This document shows positions 12,002-23,000 of a stretch of 64,000 nt of DNA, piece by piece. The translations under genes and the position numbers were made by a program. Below the pieces are notes generated by a model that worked only from the letters and a program-made list of their open reading frames with translations, had not been told where the DNA came from and made no database searches. The DNA is taken from the NCBI RefSeq assembly GCF_000226095.1, contig NC_016472.1, positions 6,200,001 through 6,264,000 on the forward strand. The letters are read 5' to 3'. The stretch comes from Thermothelomyces thermophilus ATCC 42464 (lineage: Eukaryota; Ascomycota; Sordariomycetes; Sordariales; Chaetomiaceae). The number at the start of each line of letters is the position of its first letter. Within the stretch, counting starts at the first letter, position 1.

Positions 12002-12533
12002 TTCTTGGATAAAAGCTGATGTCCAGGTAGGGTGAGGTCGAGAGGTCGACGGTGCCCAAGCTTAGGTTTAGTTAGAGCGGCGAAAGTCGCAAGCACCAAG
12101 CCCTCGACGACCGACCCAAGCAAATTGGGCTTGATAAGGATCGTAAACACCCTGAATGAACGTACACCCTTGAGTAACAAACATATATAACCCCCTTTGA
12201 TCTCCTTGTAAGGCCCCTGTGAAAGGGTCAAAAGTGAGATGTTGTCCTCAAGTTGTTTTAAGTTCCTTTTTCGGCGGGGCGCACTTGGGCTGCAGGCTCC
12301 CAAGCACTCACTGTGGGACAAATTGATGCTTGGCACAGAGGCGACCCTCTGTAAATTAAACAACTAACCCTGGCTGGGGAGCCAGTGCAGGGGCCCTTCT
12401 GCTTCCATAACCGCATCCTATCAACTGCCCAAGCGGTCGCTTTTCAACCTCCGCCACCTCATCAAGAAGCAAATAGTTCCTGACCGCGACTCGTCACCCC
12501 GATCAGAGCAGTGAGCGCCGCCGCAGTTCCGCC
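12002..12533. promoter_or_regulatory. Divergent promoter region between SPP and Med31
   Basis: This 532-bp gap separates two start codons pointing apart, so it must hold both promoters. No specific binding site is asserted. Confidence 0.45.
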
Positions 12534-13001
12534 ATGGAATCGGAGCCCATGTCGGTGGACAGCGCAGCGCTGGAACCGCCTTCCCTGCCTGCGGACGGCG
12601 CAAACGAGCCAAAGTACGGCGGCCATTCACGGTTCGAGCTGGAGCTCGAGGTGTGTACACACCTGACACCTATACACTCGCCGCTGCGCTTCCTTTTTTT
12701 TGACGGCCATAGAGCTGACGATCAACAGTTTGTTCAGTCCCTGGCGAACCCACAGTATCTCAACTACCTAGCGTCACGCAAGTTCCTTACCAATCCCGCG
12801 TTTGTGGCCTACCTCGACTACCTGCAGTATTGGACGCGCCCGCCGTACTTGAAATATCTCACGTTTCCCACCGCGACCCTCAAAATGCTAGAGCTCTTGC
12901 AGCAAGAAAAATTTCGCCAGGACATCATTAGCCCGGATCTTGCGCATGCTATGATCATGGAAGGGATGAAGACGGCGGTGGAGTGGCATCGCGAGGGTTG
13001 A
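12534..13001 (+). CDS. MED31: Mediator complex subunit 31 (Soh1)
   Basis: The coding sequence joins 12534..12650 and 12729..13001 (129 aa). Med31 is a small conserved subunit of the Mediator middle module, which links activators to RNA polymerase II in the nucleus. After splicing, RFELELE joins FVQSLANPQYLNYLA. The core of the family then follows: FLTNPAFVAYLDYLQYW, PPYLKYLTFP and LELLQQEKFRQDI. The 78-bp intron (GTGTGT donor, CAG acceptor) is a multiple of three and has no in-frame stop, so an unspliced reading is also open. The conserved join shows that it is an intron. The length matches the family. Confidence 0.94.
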   Translation: MESEPMSVDSAALEPPSLPADGANEPKYGGHSRFELELEVCTHLTPIHSPLRFLFFDGHRADDQQFVQSLANPQYLNYLASRKFLTNPAFVAYLDYLQYWTRPPYLKYLTFPTATLKMLELLQQEKFRQDIISPDLAHAMIMEGMKTAVEWHREG

Positions 13002-13401
13002 GGCCGGCTGCTAAGAAGGAGAGATGAACAAACAGAGAGGACAGTGCAGCACATCCGGACGGGCCGCATCGATCTGGTGCGCTGCGCTCTGCCCTATAGA
13101 ACGAAACCATGATCAAAAATGTCGAGCAGCAGCCGCAGCAGCCGACAGCCTAGCAATCGCTTCGCCCTCACGGGCAGACGGGAGGAGGAAGGGGAAAGGC
13201 GGCCAGGAAGACTTGACAGCCTGTGACAATGACCGCCGCACCACTTTTTGAGAGCCAGGCTACATGCAGGTAACGTCAAGTCTAGCAGATCAAACCCATA
13301 GATGACCAAATAAAAGATACCCAAGCCCATAACTCCGCCCAATGCTTTCTGTGATATTCCCTCCGGCCAGCCGCCCATGTGCAACACCATCTCTTGAGGT
13401 A
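13002..13401. other. Convergent intergenic region Med31 / Rpc11
   Basis: This region presumably contains the 3' UTRs of the two small transcription genes. No other gene or RNA is seen. Confidence 0.45.
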
Positions 13402-13858
13402 TCAGTTCTCTCTCCACCGATGTCCGCAGGTCATGCACTGGATTGACTTTGTCAGCTTCATACCGCACAACAACAAGAACTCAACCACGGGAAAACGGAC
13501 CTTATAGAAGGTCGTCATCGGCTCATCGGCACTGCGAATCTGCACCTGGAAGAAGGCCGCCTCGTCTCCGCTACAGTTGGACGTCGGACACTGCACCTTG
13601 CCCTTCTGGGCATTGTCCCATGCCCCTGGACCGCCGAACACATCCTCCTTCTCCTTGCGCGGGAAGTTCTTTCGCGAGTAGATGGGCATGTCGATGGCGT
13701 GCTGGTAGGGACAGGTCCGGCACTCTAGCCGGTTGCTGCCCGTTTCCATCCTCGAGAGGATGAGAAGGTTCGCACAATAAGGGCAGACTAGGTATGGAGT
13801 CAATAAAGGCGCAATGAATAGGACAATAAGTAAGAGGAGGCTTACAAAGGATTGGCAT
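13402..13858 (-). CDS. RPC11: RNA polymerase III subunit C11 (Rpc11/RPC10)
   Basis: The coding sequence on the minus strand joins 13846..13858, 13501..13787 and 13402..13437 (111 aa; the yeast subunit is of similar size). The 13-nt first exon plus exon 2 reads MPILFCPYCANLL, the first Cys of the N-terminal zinc ribbon, with ECRTCPYQ as its second half. The C-terminal TFIIS-like ribbon has CPTSNC, then RSADEPMTTFYK with the catalytic Asp-Glu hairpin, and finally CMTCGHRWREN from exon 3. This subunit mediates transcript cleavage and termination by RNA polymerase III. The last intron is 63 bp, open in frame, and falls exactly between TFYK and the final Cys pair. Family conservation shows that it is removed. 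Confidence 0.93.
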
Positions 13859-14814
13859 TTTGGCCGACTGTGAAAGATTGGACGACCGAGATAAATTCGT
13901 GCCCCTCTTCTACACGCAGTTCAGAAATGGCCGAGACAGTGCGCGCTTCTGTAATTTTTCTTTTCCTTTCTTTCTCTCCCTGTGGGCAGGCAGACAGAGT
14001 TCCTTTGGTCTTGAAAGAGGAAATTACCTGAATCCGGTTCTCAGAAGTACTTGCGCCTATGTAAGAACCTCAGTATTGGATATATATCATCTTTTTATGT
14101 GGGCCAAAGACTTAAAAACGCTGCTTGGCGGGGGCTGCAGGAACTTAACTCTGAATCAAACACACCCTAACCCTTGATCTTCAAAGCAACAACTCACCCT
14201 ACTGATTGATTGCGTGCTACGCATGTGATCAAGAGCTCCAAAGGCACACACTGTACCGAACATGATAGCAAATGGTGTTCCATAACGCCTCAAGTCTTTG
14301 TGCCAGGCGTTGCTGGGTCGGCAGCAAACACCACAGCACATCATCACTCTAGAACCAAGCGATCCCATCTATTGGCGACCCCACCCACGACAGGGAGTGG
14401 GACCCCGGGCTCGGCGGCGCAACACGCTGCTGCTGCTGCTGCTGCTGCAGTGCATCACTGCCACCTCCTACCGCGAACGCAGTAAGTCGTACTGTAGCTC
14501 ACCTACCCTATTGCACAACTCGTATGTAGGTAAGGTACATAGAGACACGACGAAGACCACCATCCGCGGGGACCTAGCCGCGCGGCTGTTACGTGATTCG
14601 ATTCTCAGCATCTACTAAAACAAAATACACTATTATCCATACATTCACTCTTTGTCATCTTTCCTTGGATCTAGCGCCATACACCTGGGCTTGTTGAGAC
14701 TTGTCTGCCCCTCGCCCCGCCGGGTTTCCGTCTCCCTTGCGGCCCTCAAAACCACCAACACCAACAGACGCGCGCGCACACACATACATACATACACCCG
14801 AGCAAGCCGTCGCA
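13859..14814. promoter_or_regulatory. Divergent promoter region Rpc11 / Yar1-like, with CTG microsatellite
   Basis: This 956-bp gap separates two genes pointing apart. It contains a perfect (CTG)n run at about 14426-14449 and a CA/CATA-rich stretch just upstream of the ankyrin gene start. No coding sequence is supported. Confidence 0.5.
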
Positions 14815-15610
14815 ATGGCCAACCGCGCAAAGGAGGAAGAACATGAGGTATGTGCACTCTTTCCCGCCCCTCCTACCCGTGCACCTAACTACCCATAACC
14901 CCGACCATAAACGAACGAACACAACGCCCTTCTTTTCCTGGCCTCTTCATGCTGCTGACGAATCTTTCTCTCCCTCCAACAACATACAGGGCGCCTCGAC
15001 CCGCGAGCTGCTGATCGAAGCCTGCCGGCGCAACAACACGGAGCTCCTGAGCGAGATCCTCTCGTCGCCGCCGCTGCGCGACGACGAGGAGGCGACGGCC
15101 GAGCTGCTCAACACGACCACGACGGTGCTCGGCAACCACCTGTACCACGAGGCGGCCTCGCGGGGCAACTACGAGATCATCGACGTGCTGCTCGACCAGC
15201 CCGGGTTCGAGTGCGACCCGGTCAACCGGACCGACGGGGACACGCCCCTGCACTCGGCCGTCCGCTGGATCAACGGGGAGCCCCCCGAGCAGCGCGAGTT
15301 CGGCAACGCCCTGGTCAAGATGATGCTCGAGGCCGGCTCGAACCCGCGCATCAAGAACAAGGGCGGCCTCACCCCGCTGCAGCTCGTCGACCCGCGTAAC
15401 GAGGGGCTCAAGGAGGTGATTCGGAAACACGAGTACGCCGCCCTCAACGCCGGTGATTTCGTCAGCCCCGAGGACGTCAAGGGCGGCAAGGGCCTCGCGG
15501 CATCCGCGTCTGTGCCACAGGACGAGGACGACGAGGACGCCGAGTTTAGCGGGAGCGACGAGGATGAGAGGGCCGAGTGGGAGCGGAGGAGGAAAGCTAA
15601 GAGAGGGTGA
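14815..15610 (+). CDS. Ankyrin-repeat protein, Yar1-like
   Basis: The coding sequence joins 14815..14847 and 14990..15610 (217 aa). The 11-codon first exon (MANRAKEEEHE) splices through GTATGT...CAG to GASTRELLIEACRRNN. Ankyrin-type units are visible around HLYHEAASRGNYEIIDVLL, DTPLHSAVRWIN and GGLTPLQLVD. The C-terminus is an acidic run (DEDDEDAEFSGSDEDE) followed by a short basic end. Size and layout match Yar1, the yeast ankyrin chaperone of ribosomal protein Rps3, which is needed for 40S biogenesis. Ankyrin repeats alone are generic, so the orthology is probable rather than certain. Confidence 0.8.
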
Positions 15611-17507
15611 ATGCTCACGGGACACTTTGGCTGTCCTCTTTTGTTTTTTGTCGGGCAGGTCGGCGATGGGGTTTGGCGTCGGAACGCTGGATGTTCTTAC
15701 GTCTTTTGCATTGCTGGAGCCGGAATAGACTTTGCTTGGTACAGTATGGCCCCTTCTCCTGCTCCGCCCCGTACCCGTTCACGCCGCTAGATGTGCTCGG
15801 TCCGCCGCCGTCACTCTTGATCGAGCATTTCGTCCTGCCCCATATCCGGCCGGCCCAATCTGAGCTTTCCAAAAATCATCCTGCTGGTGCCGGGCGTCAA
15901 TTCAAAACCACCCGTTGCAGGCGCAACGCCGTTCGAGGTCACGATGCCCGGCCATATCGACTCGCCGCAACTGTTTGCGACAGTTAACCGAATCGGGGTG
16001 CTATCACTCGGCAGATCAGCTGGGGAACCGGGCCGTTCCGTTAGTATTGCTGACCGTTATGTTCCACGGGCTTACAATAAACACCACCGGTAGTTATGTT
16101 GAACGGAAACAGGGGGGCACTGGCTGCTGTTGGACTGGGAGGCGTGCTTCAGCCGGAAGTGAAGCTCGATGCGGCATCTCGTCTACTGAACAACCATAGC
16201 AAGAGTAGGGTTTCCTCGCGGAGCTTGCGACCTGGCCTCCTGCTTCCTCTGCTCTGCCATTACCAGCTAAACTCTGAACTGTTGGGCGACTTCCCGAATT
16301 CCCTTGATCTGGGGTTGCCCTCTGAGCTGTGAGGTGTTCGAGACAATTCCCGCCGAGGTCAGAGACTCGAATGAAGTTCAGAGAGCTAGAGCGGTACTTG
16401 CTGAGGGGAACACATGGATATGTGACGCAAAAGAGTCTGATATCTATGGTACAATCAAAAACATAAGAAAGAGGAATACGATTCAGATTGGTAAACGATG
16501 CGATGACCGAAAGGAATCCAAGGTGACCAGGTCTGTGTGGTTATTGACGAATATGGGAAGAACGGAGCTATCCTGGGGCATCGCCAGCAGGCTTCTGGCC
16601 AAAGAAAGCAAATCACATCGCATTTCGCTGCCAACAGAAGGAGGAGGAGACTAAAACAACAGGTATCTTTGGCAGCTACGTTGGGTAGAGCACCTACCAA
16701 GGTACCAAAGTCAGGTACCTTCGTTTAGTTTGCCACTGCCGTCCCTTAGCCGTTGCAGCTTGACATGGAATCCGGCAAGAGTCTCCCACGAAAAGAGAGA
16801 ACTATGGAAGGTAGCCGGCATGCAAAAGATGGCAATTGCAGTTGTAGCCTCGAGGTACTAGTGGATACTTGATTGGCGGCTTTCTACTTGTGAGGCGAAA
16901 CTTAGGCTTTTGTTGACCTGAGGGTTGCCTGTACGCCGGTCTATATACATTTCTGATGAGATCGCCTCGGGTGGAGATTGGACGTTGGTTTGGAAACGAG
17001 AAATAGTGAATCCACGTCCTATATAATGGCAACGAGTGGATGCCTATGGAAGCCAACTTTAGCGAACTATTCCGTACACACATTTCGGCTGTTGGCGCGG
17101 ATCCGGGCAGTTTACTTTGGAAGAGACACTCTGGAGATCTGGTCTGGCTTACATACTCCGTACAGTACGCCCGTTGCCACGATGGAAGAAGATCTGTGGA
17201 GAAGTTTGAACAAACAAGTCGACACAGAATCATCTAAATCGACTCCGTCTCGAAGTTCTAAATCCATCAAAAATTATCCTCCCCCACTGTTCCTTTCTCC
17301 CTCCTCCATCGAGTCAAGCGAACCAAAACAACTGTCAACACCCCCACCCAAACTCAGCATATTGCCATGTTTAATTGAATGAGCCTCACATTGCCTGCTA
17401 TGCGAAACACGCCCATTTTTACTTCAAGAGGTATCACTGTGGAGATCCGATGCGGTGCGAAAATGAAAAGCAGCTAAACTTCCGTCCAAACACGCCTGTC
17501 TCCTGCT
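15611..17507. other. Intergenic region, nothing recognised
   Basis: Two convergent genes end on either side of this 1.9-kb stretch. Open frames of up to 140 codons overlap on both strands and show no recognisable protein. One TACTCCGTA 9-mer occurs at 17154-17162, inside the longer string TACTCCGTACAGTAC that recurs near 29661. Confidence 0.5.
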
Positions 17508-20022
17508 TTACCTAAACCGTGCCCTGCAACGGCCCATGACTTCGCCTTGGCAGACAAGCTCGGCGCTGAACTCGGAGCCGTCAAGCGTAAGGTAGATGTC
17601 GAAGTAGACACGGTAGAAGGTGCCCTGAGGCGTGTCCATGCGCTCGAAGTCCTTCTCCAGGTTCTTGCGGGACAGGTCCGACGTGAGCGTCACCACCTCC
17701 TTGATTCCTGTTGGGCTCGTTAGCAGCAACTCCAGCAAAACGAGCTGGTGGAAGGGAAAAACAACTTACTCGGATCCTTGGTGTACTCTGGGCAAACGTC
17801 GTCATCGCAGGCGTACAGAATGTCCTCGTACATGAGGGTAGCGCCAGGGGCGACCTGGCGGAAGAACGACACCTTAACCGGCTCGCCAATCTTGACCTTC
17901 TGCCCCTTCTGGACGAATATCTGGCGGGTAAACTTGCAGCGGTCCTTGCCGTCAAGCGAGGGCACGCGATATGCCTCGGGATGGTAGCCTTCCTTGAAGG
18001 GCTGGAGGGTGGCCATGAGGTAGTGGCGGCGGGCAACACGGTGCGTGATGACTCTCTCGGTGATACCGGCAGTGACGGCACCCTTGACAATCGCGGCGAC
18101 CGAGTCCATGGGCCGGACGACCTTGGACTGGAACTGCGGAGGGACGTGGAGCTTGATCTGCTGGAAGAGATATTCCGAGGCGCCGAAGCCGCCGACGACC
18201 AAGATGTTCTGGAGGGTCCGGTTCTGCGCCTGGATCGCAATGATCTGGTTCCGGACGAGCTCCAGAATACGGTTGACGACGGGCTCGAAGCACTGCAGAA
18301 TCTCCTCGTTCGTGAAGGTCATGTAGCCCTCTTCGATGCCCGCCTCGGGGAACTCGGCCTCAATGCCAACGTCCACAGCCCACTTCTGACCGTTATTCCG
18401 GAAGTCGGCCTTGATCCGGTTCTCGAAGTCCATGATGCACTTGGCATACACACGGCCGGCAGTCTTGGAGCCGTCAGGCAGCTTCATCTTGCGGATCTTC
18501 GTCCGGAGAATGTTGCTGAAGTTCCGGTTCAGAGCCGTCGAGCCGCACGAGTCGCCAGAACCGGCTGTGCATTCCGCGACCGTGAAGGGATTCTCGTCTT
18601 CAACTTCGTAGGCGATCAAGTCTACCGTGCCGCCACCGCAATCGACAATGAGGACCGCGTCGTGCACCTTGAGATTCAGCAGGCCGGTCTTGGAGCAGAA
18701 GAGAGCGGCGGCCTCGGGCTCGCTGACCAGCGTCAGGCGGTTATCGTTCTCGTCGCGGAGGAAACCGGCCTGAATGGCCGCTGCTCTTGTCGCCGCCTTG
18801 CCAGCATCGTTCCAGATGGCGGGCACGGTCAGGTAGTATCGGATGTTTCTCTCCTCGCGGTTGAACACCTCACCCAGCGTCTTCTGGAGAGCCGCGCGCA
18901 TCGCCTGGCGGAGCTTGAAGAGGTAGTCGGCCGCAACGTCGATTTCCGATTTGCCCGGCGGCAGGGGCGGGAGGTTGATGGGATCAATGTATGTGTTACC
19001 TGACAGCATCAGCTGCAGTTTGAACCATTCCACCTTCTGCACACCCGGCTTGGGGTAGCCGGTCGGGGCGAGGGCGTCGGCGATATCGGGGCCCCAGCCA
19101 ACGACTTTCTGGTACTGGTCATAGTAGAGCACAGTCGGGATCTAAAAGGCACAAGAAACGCAGGCCGTCAGCTCTGGGACCTACGCTTGCATTCACCCAC
19201 GGATGGTGCGTAGCGCGGGAACCTACCTTTTGCTTTGTATATGAGCCGGCGCCGGGCCACTCCGTGATAATATCCTCCTTCGCTTCGTTGTTTGTCGCAA
19301 ACGCAAACGCAACGCCGGAAAACGTGGTACCCTACGAGGAAAGCAGAGGTTAGAACAGCACAGAAAGAAGCAGTAGACGATGAGAAGGTGAAAGGGAAGA
19401 AGGGGGGAAGGGAGGTTAGGTAGGACAAGTTGCTTACAAAATCGATGCCAACGATCAGCTGGGCCTTGCTCCGGCTGTTACCTTCGACCTCGGCGGCAGT
19501 ATTGCGCGCGTAAGGCGCAATGGGCCCGGCTGGTTGCGCAGGGACCGGCGGAGGGTAGCCGGTAGGGCCCGCATATCCCGGAGGGCCGCCAGGGACAGGC
19601 GGAGGACCGCCTCCCATGACGGGAGGTGGATACCCAGCGACCGGAGGGGCCCCGGTGTTGATGGGGGGAGGGCCTCCAACCATTTGCGACGGTGGAGTGC
19701 GGGTCGGGCCTTGGTTCGCGAGAGGGCTGGTGCGGCCGATGGGGCCGGGAGGGCCAGGAGGGTAGTTTGCTGAGTAGCTAGGCGGCCGCGGACCAACACC
19801 TGGGTGATTCATTTGGAGGCTCGTCTGCGATGAGTTGGGTGCACTCGGCGGGACGGGACCCGGGCGCGAGGGGAACGGCGGCGGTATCTGAGGAGGTCCC
19901 GGAGGCGGGGTCGGGCTCTGCTGCTCGCTGGAGTCGGGGCTGGCACTCCCCTGAGGCTGGTTCGGGGCGCTCGACTTCCGTTTGAAACCAAAGCCTTTCA
20001 GGCGAGAGTTCAAAGAACTCAT
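17508..20022 (-). CDS. Fungal Hsp70-like ATPase with proline-rich N-terminus
   Basis: The coding sequence on the minus strand joins 19438..20022, 19227..19331, 17770..19141 and 17508..17707 (753 aa). Exon 1 encodes about 185 residues rich in Pro, Gly and Ser (many PPP and GPP units) before LIVGIDF. Splicing joins this to GTTFSGVAFAFA, giving the phosphate-1 loop of the actin/Hsp70 fold. Phosphate-2 is VDCGGGTVDL and the adenosine motif is VVGGFGASEYL. A connect segment with SEPEAAALF lies between. The C-terminal part is short and lacks a clear canonical substrate-binding domain or EEVD end. This is the HSPA12-like group that is widespread in filamentous fungi and whose clients are unknown. 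All donors are GTRNGT-like, and exon 4 joins through a split Arg codon. Confidence 0.85.
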
Positions 20023-23000
20023 AAGGGGATGGTCAGGTGAAGATTACGAGGACTTAAGAGAAGAGCGGCGATCGGGGGCTTAATGAGGGGGAGGGTAACG
20101 CAAGTAAGACAGACGGGAGGGGAGGCTGTGAGCGGCAGCAGGCTGGGCAAACCAAGAAAGAACCAGCGGGAAATTCGGCTGCTCTGCAACCGGGGTAGGA
20201 CTCAGGTTGCAGCGGGTGGATTCGCGGCGGGTTGTTGAGGGAGGGGTGTGCTCGCTGGGTCCCAGAGGTCGGTGTGGGCGGCGGCTCGCAAAGCTTGCTC
20301 CGAGTTTAGACCGTGTGTGGTCAAAGAAGGTGCGAAACCAGTCTGGGAAGGTCTGAAGTGTGGCTGAGAGGGCTTTCCCAGCCGGGCGTAAGGACAGCGG
20401 CGAGGGCGCCTTGCAAATATCGAGTGAGCCGACCTAGCATATAAGGCTGAAGCCTGTTGGGCAGATTGGCGCTGTCAGCGCGGGGGCGGGGAAGCTTGGT
20501 TCCGCTGGTTATCTCCCAAACAAAACCCTGCCTCGAACGATTGGAATCAGGCGGCCAAGCAAAGTAATGTGATATTGAGAAGAGTCAAATACCGAAGAAG
20601 CACAATAGATGGTATGGAAATGTTGAAAGTCAGATACCTTGACCCTACGGAATGTTTCGACAACTGAAGCCCACCCTAGGGCTGAATTAATCACTGGCAC
20701 TGCATGGAATGGTAGAAGGCACACCTCACCAACTGTCGGTAATCAACCCCCCGGTGCTCTCCTGGTGAGCAGACTCCACTTCCATGCAGCTGGACACAGC
20801 AACGCGCCAACCATACAGTATTAGTACAGGAACAAGAAGCGGTTTTCACTCCAACGACTGTTCGAAGATCTACTGCATCGGTTGGAGATAGGACAGAAAA
20901 TCATCGAATTTGCCGTGAAAACATCAAGGACAGTCCGACGAGGACGGTTTCATGTGACCCTGGTTGCGCAGTCTCCCAGGGATGCGAAGTCGATCCACAG
21001 CTTCCTTATACGGCGCTGGCCAAGACAGGCATGGGTTGACGAACTGGTGGTGCCCCTGTCCTCAGTTCCATTTCCATCCTCTCTCGAGGCGGGCCCCGGA
21101 CCTAGCAGTGATCACCTCACGTTGTGCTGACAATTACAAACCAAGTGATGGAGAATACGCCCATGGTATGCATTGATCACCAATCAATCATCACTAACGA
21201 TTTTAACACTCTCGCTCGTCGACACGGCGCGAGCGGGTCGTGTTGACGATGCATTTCTCCCCGAAGACGGAAGAATGGGTCCCCATTTTCCAGGTGCCTG
21301 ACCTAAGCTTAATCGGGGTTCTTGGATGGTAGGACCTTCGTAGGACTTGAGAGGCGAGAGCATGTGGATCTGTGGCTGAGTTCTGAGGCGCTGCGCCTGT
21401 TTGCCGCAGATGATGGCCAATCAGCGAAATTTTAGGCCTGCACTTCTTATTGGTATTTTGTGTTTCCATGGCGGCCCAAAAGGTTCTTCCTGTCAGCCGC
21501 ATGGAACTCTCTCACTGGGTTGCATTGTGCACATCGGAGGAGACAGTCGGCGTTGACTCTCGGGGAGCTTATTCACACGAAAACGATCCCCCAGGCCTCC
21601 ACGCGACAGCTGCAAACCCCAGTGTTTCTTGGCTGCCAGCAACATGGGTGAATTGTGTGGATCTCCAGAACCTCGCATTGAGATCGCCTAGCGTGCATTG
21701 CAAACCACTGCTCGAGAGTTAGAGACGGACAATCAAACATGCCGCGGAGGTCATTCTCAAAAGTAGCTTGCAACCTGCTCGTCTGACAGGACAGCCCGTT
21801 TTCATAAGCGGCCCCCAACTCTGGATTCGCGGAATATGCGCTGTTGGGTTGGCTGGCGGGCGGTAGTAATTCGCTATCGCTAGCGGCACAGTTCAACTGA
21901 ACTGTCGGCACACATAATTCGTAATTGATGGAAGCAACGGCAGTTCCGTATCACGTGTGGGGACGGTTACACTTTTGAAGTTCTGCCGCGACCCACTGGC
22001 GCCCTTGCCTCCTCCGTACATCGATCAACGCCTTGAACTGCCTCGGGATCAGTGAACGTGACAGACTTCCGTCCCCAACATGAAACCAACAATAATTGTT
22101 GCCCTATTCGACCTACTACCGCACCGTTGTTCAAGCAGCTCGATCTTCCCGCGTACGGTGCCATCGGGATGGTCTGAGGAAGGTCGGGTATCCACCACAA
22201 CAAGCCGCACGACTCGGGGGCGCTTGGGGTTGCCAAGAGTCTAAGAGACTCGTGGGCCTCATGCGCCGCAGGGGGACTGGAGTTTGGTAGCAAGACTGGA
22301 GTACAAAGGTGCTGCACGGAAGACAACGTTGGCTGTCTCGGTATGTCTCAAACCTTGAGGAACCGTGTGGCTTTGTACACTACTCTCAAACAGTCCCACA
22401 TCTTGTGTTCGCTGGTGGTTCATCAAAGCGGCTCGTCGTTTTGGCATATAAGTAAGTTAGACTTCGCCCCCAACAGCAACCCGCTGAGGAGATGTGTCAC
22501 CGTCGTAACATTCGGGATCTCCGGGGTGCGCTGCACCATTGCGACAGCCGACCTCTATTACTTGAAACCGTGGAAAGAGCCGGAGCACCAGCTTGCCTTA
22601 GTGTAAAATGGTACCTCCGTTGACGTTGACAGTTCCAATTAGAGTGCTAATGCTCTCACTAGACGTTTGATGGAGTAACACGAGATGCTGCAGCCAGTCT
22701 TGCTGCACATTGCTCTTCCAATATCGGCACCCCATGGCGATACAATAGCATGTTGAGTATGTTCACTTTCCCGATAAAGGCTTATTCGGGAGGGAGCAGG
22801 AAGGCATGGATGCCTTTCCGTCATGCATACATAACATCTGACTGGGCAGCAGTGATGTTGTGGTCTATGAATGAGTCTTACTCAATCCCTTGATCCTCCA
22901 TTCTCTTCTGGTTTCCCCATCAAGATGCTCTTGACGTCGACCAGAGCCCAAAGTCATTAGATACTCACGTAGAACAGTCATGGTCGGACGGCATAAGTTC

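Noticed and set aside
14885-15625. 246-codon minus-strand frame
   Set aside because: It is antisense to the ankyrin gene and has no recognisable product.
17711-19003. 430-codon plus-strand frame
   Set aside because: It is antisense to the Hsp70-like exon 3 and a shadow of its codon bias.
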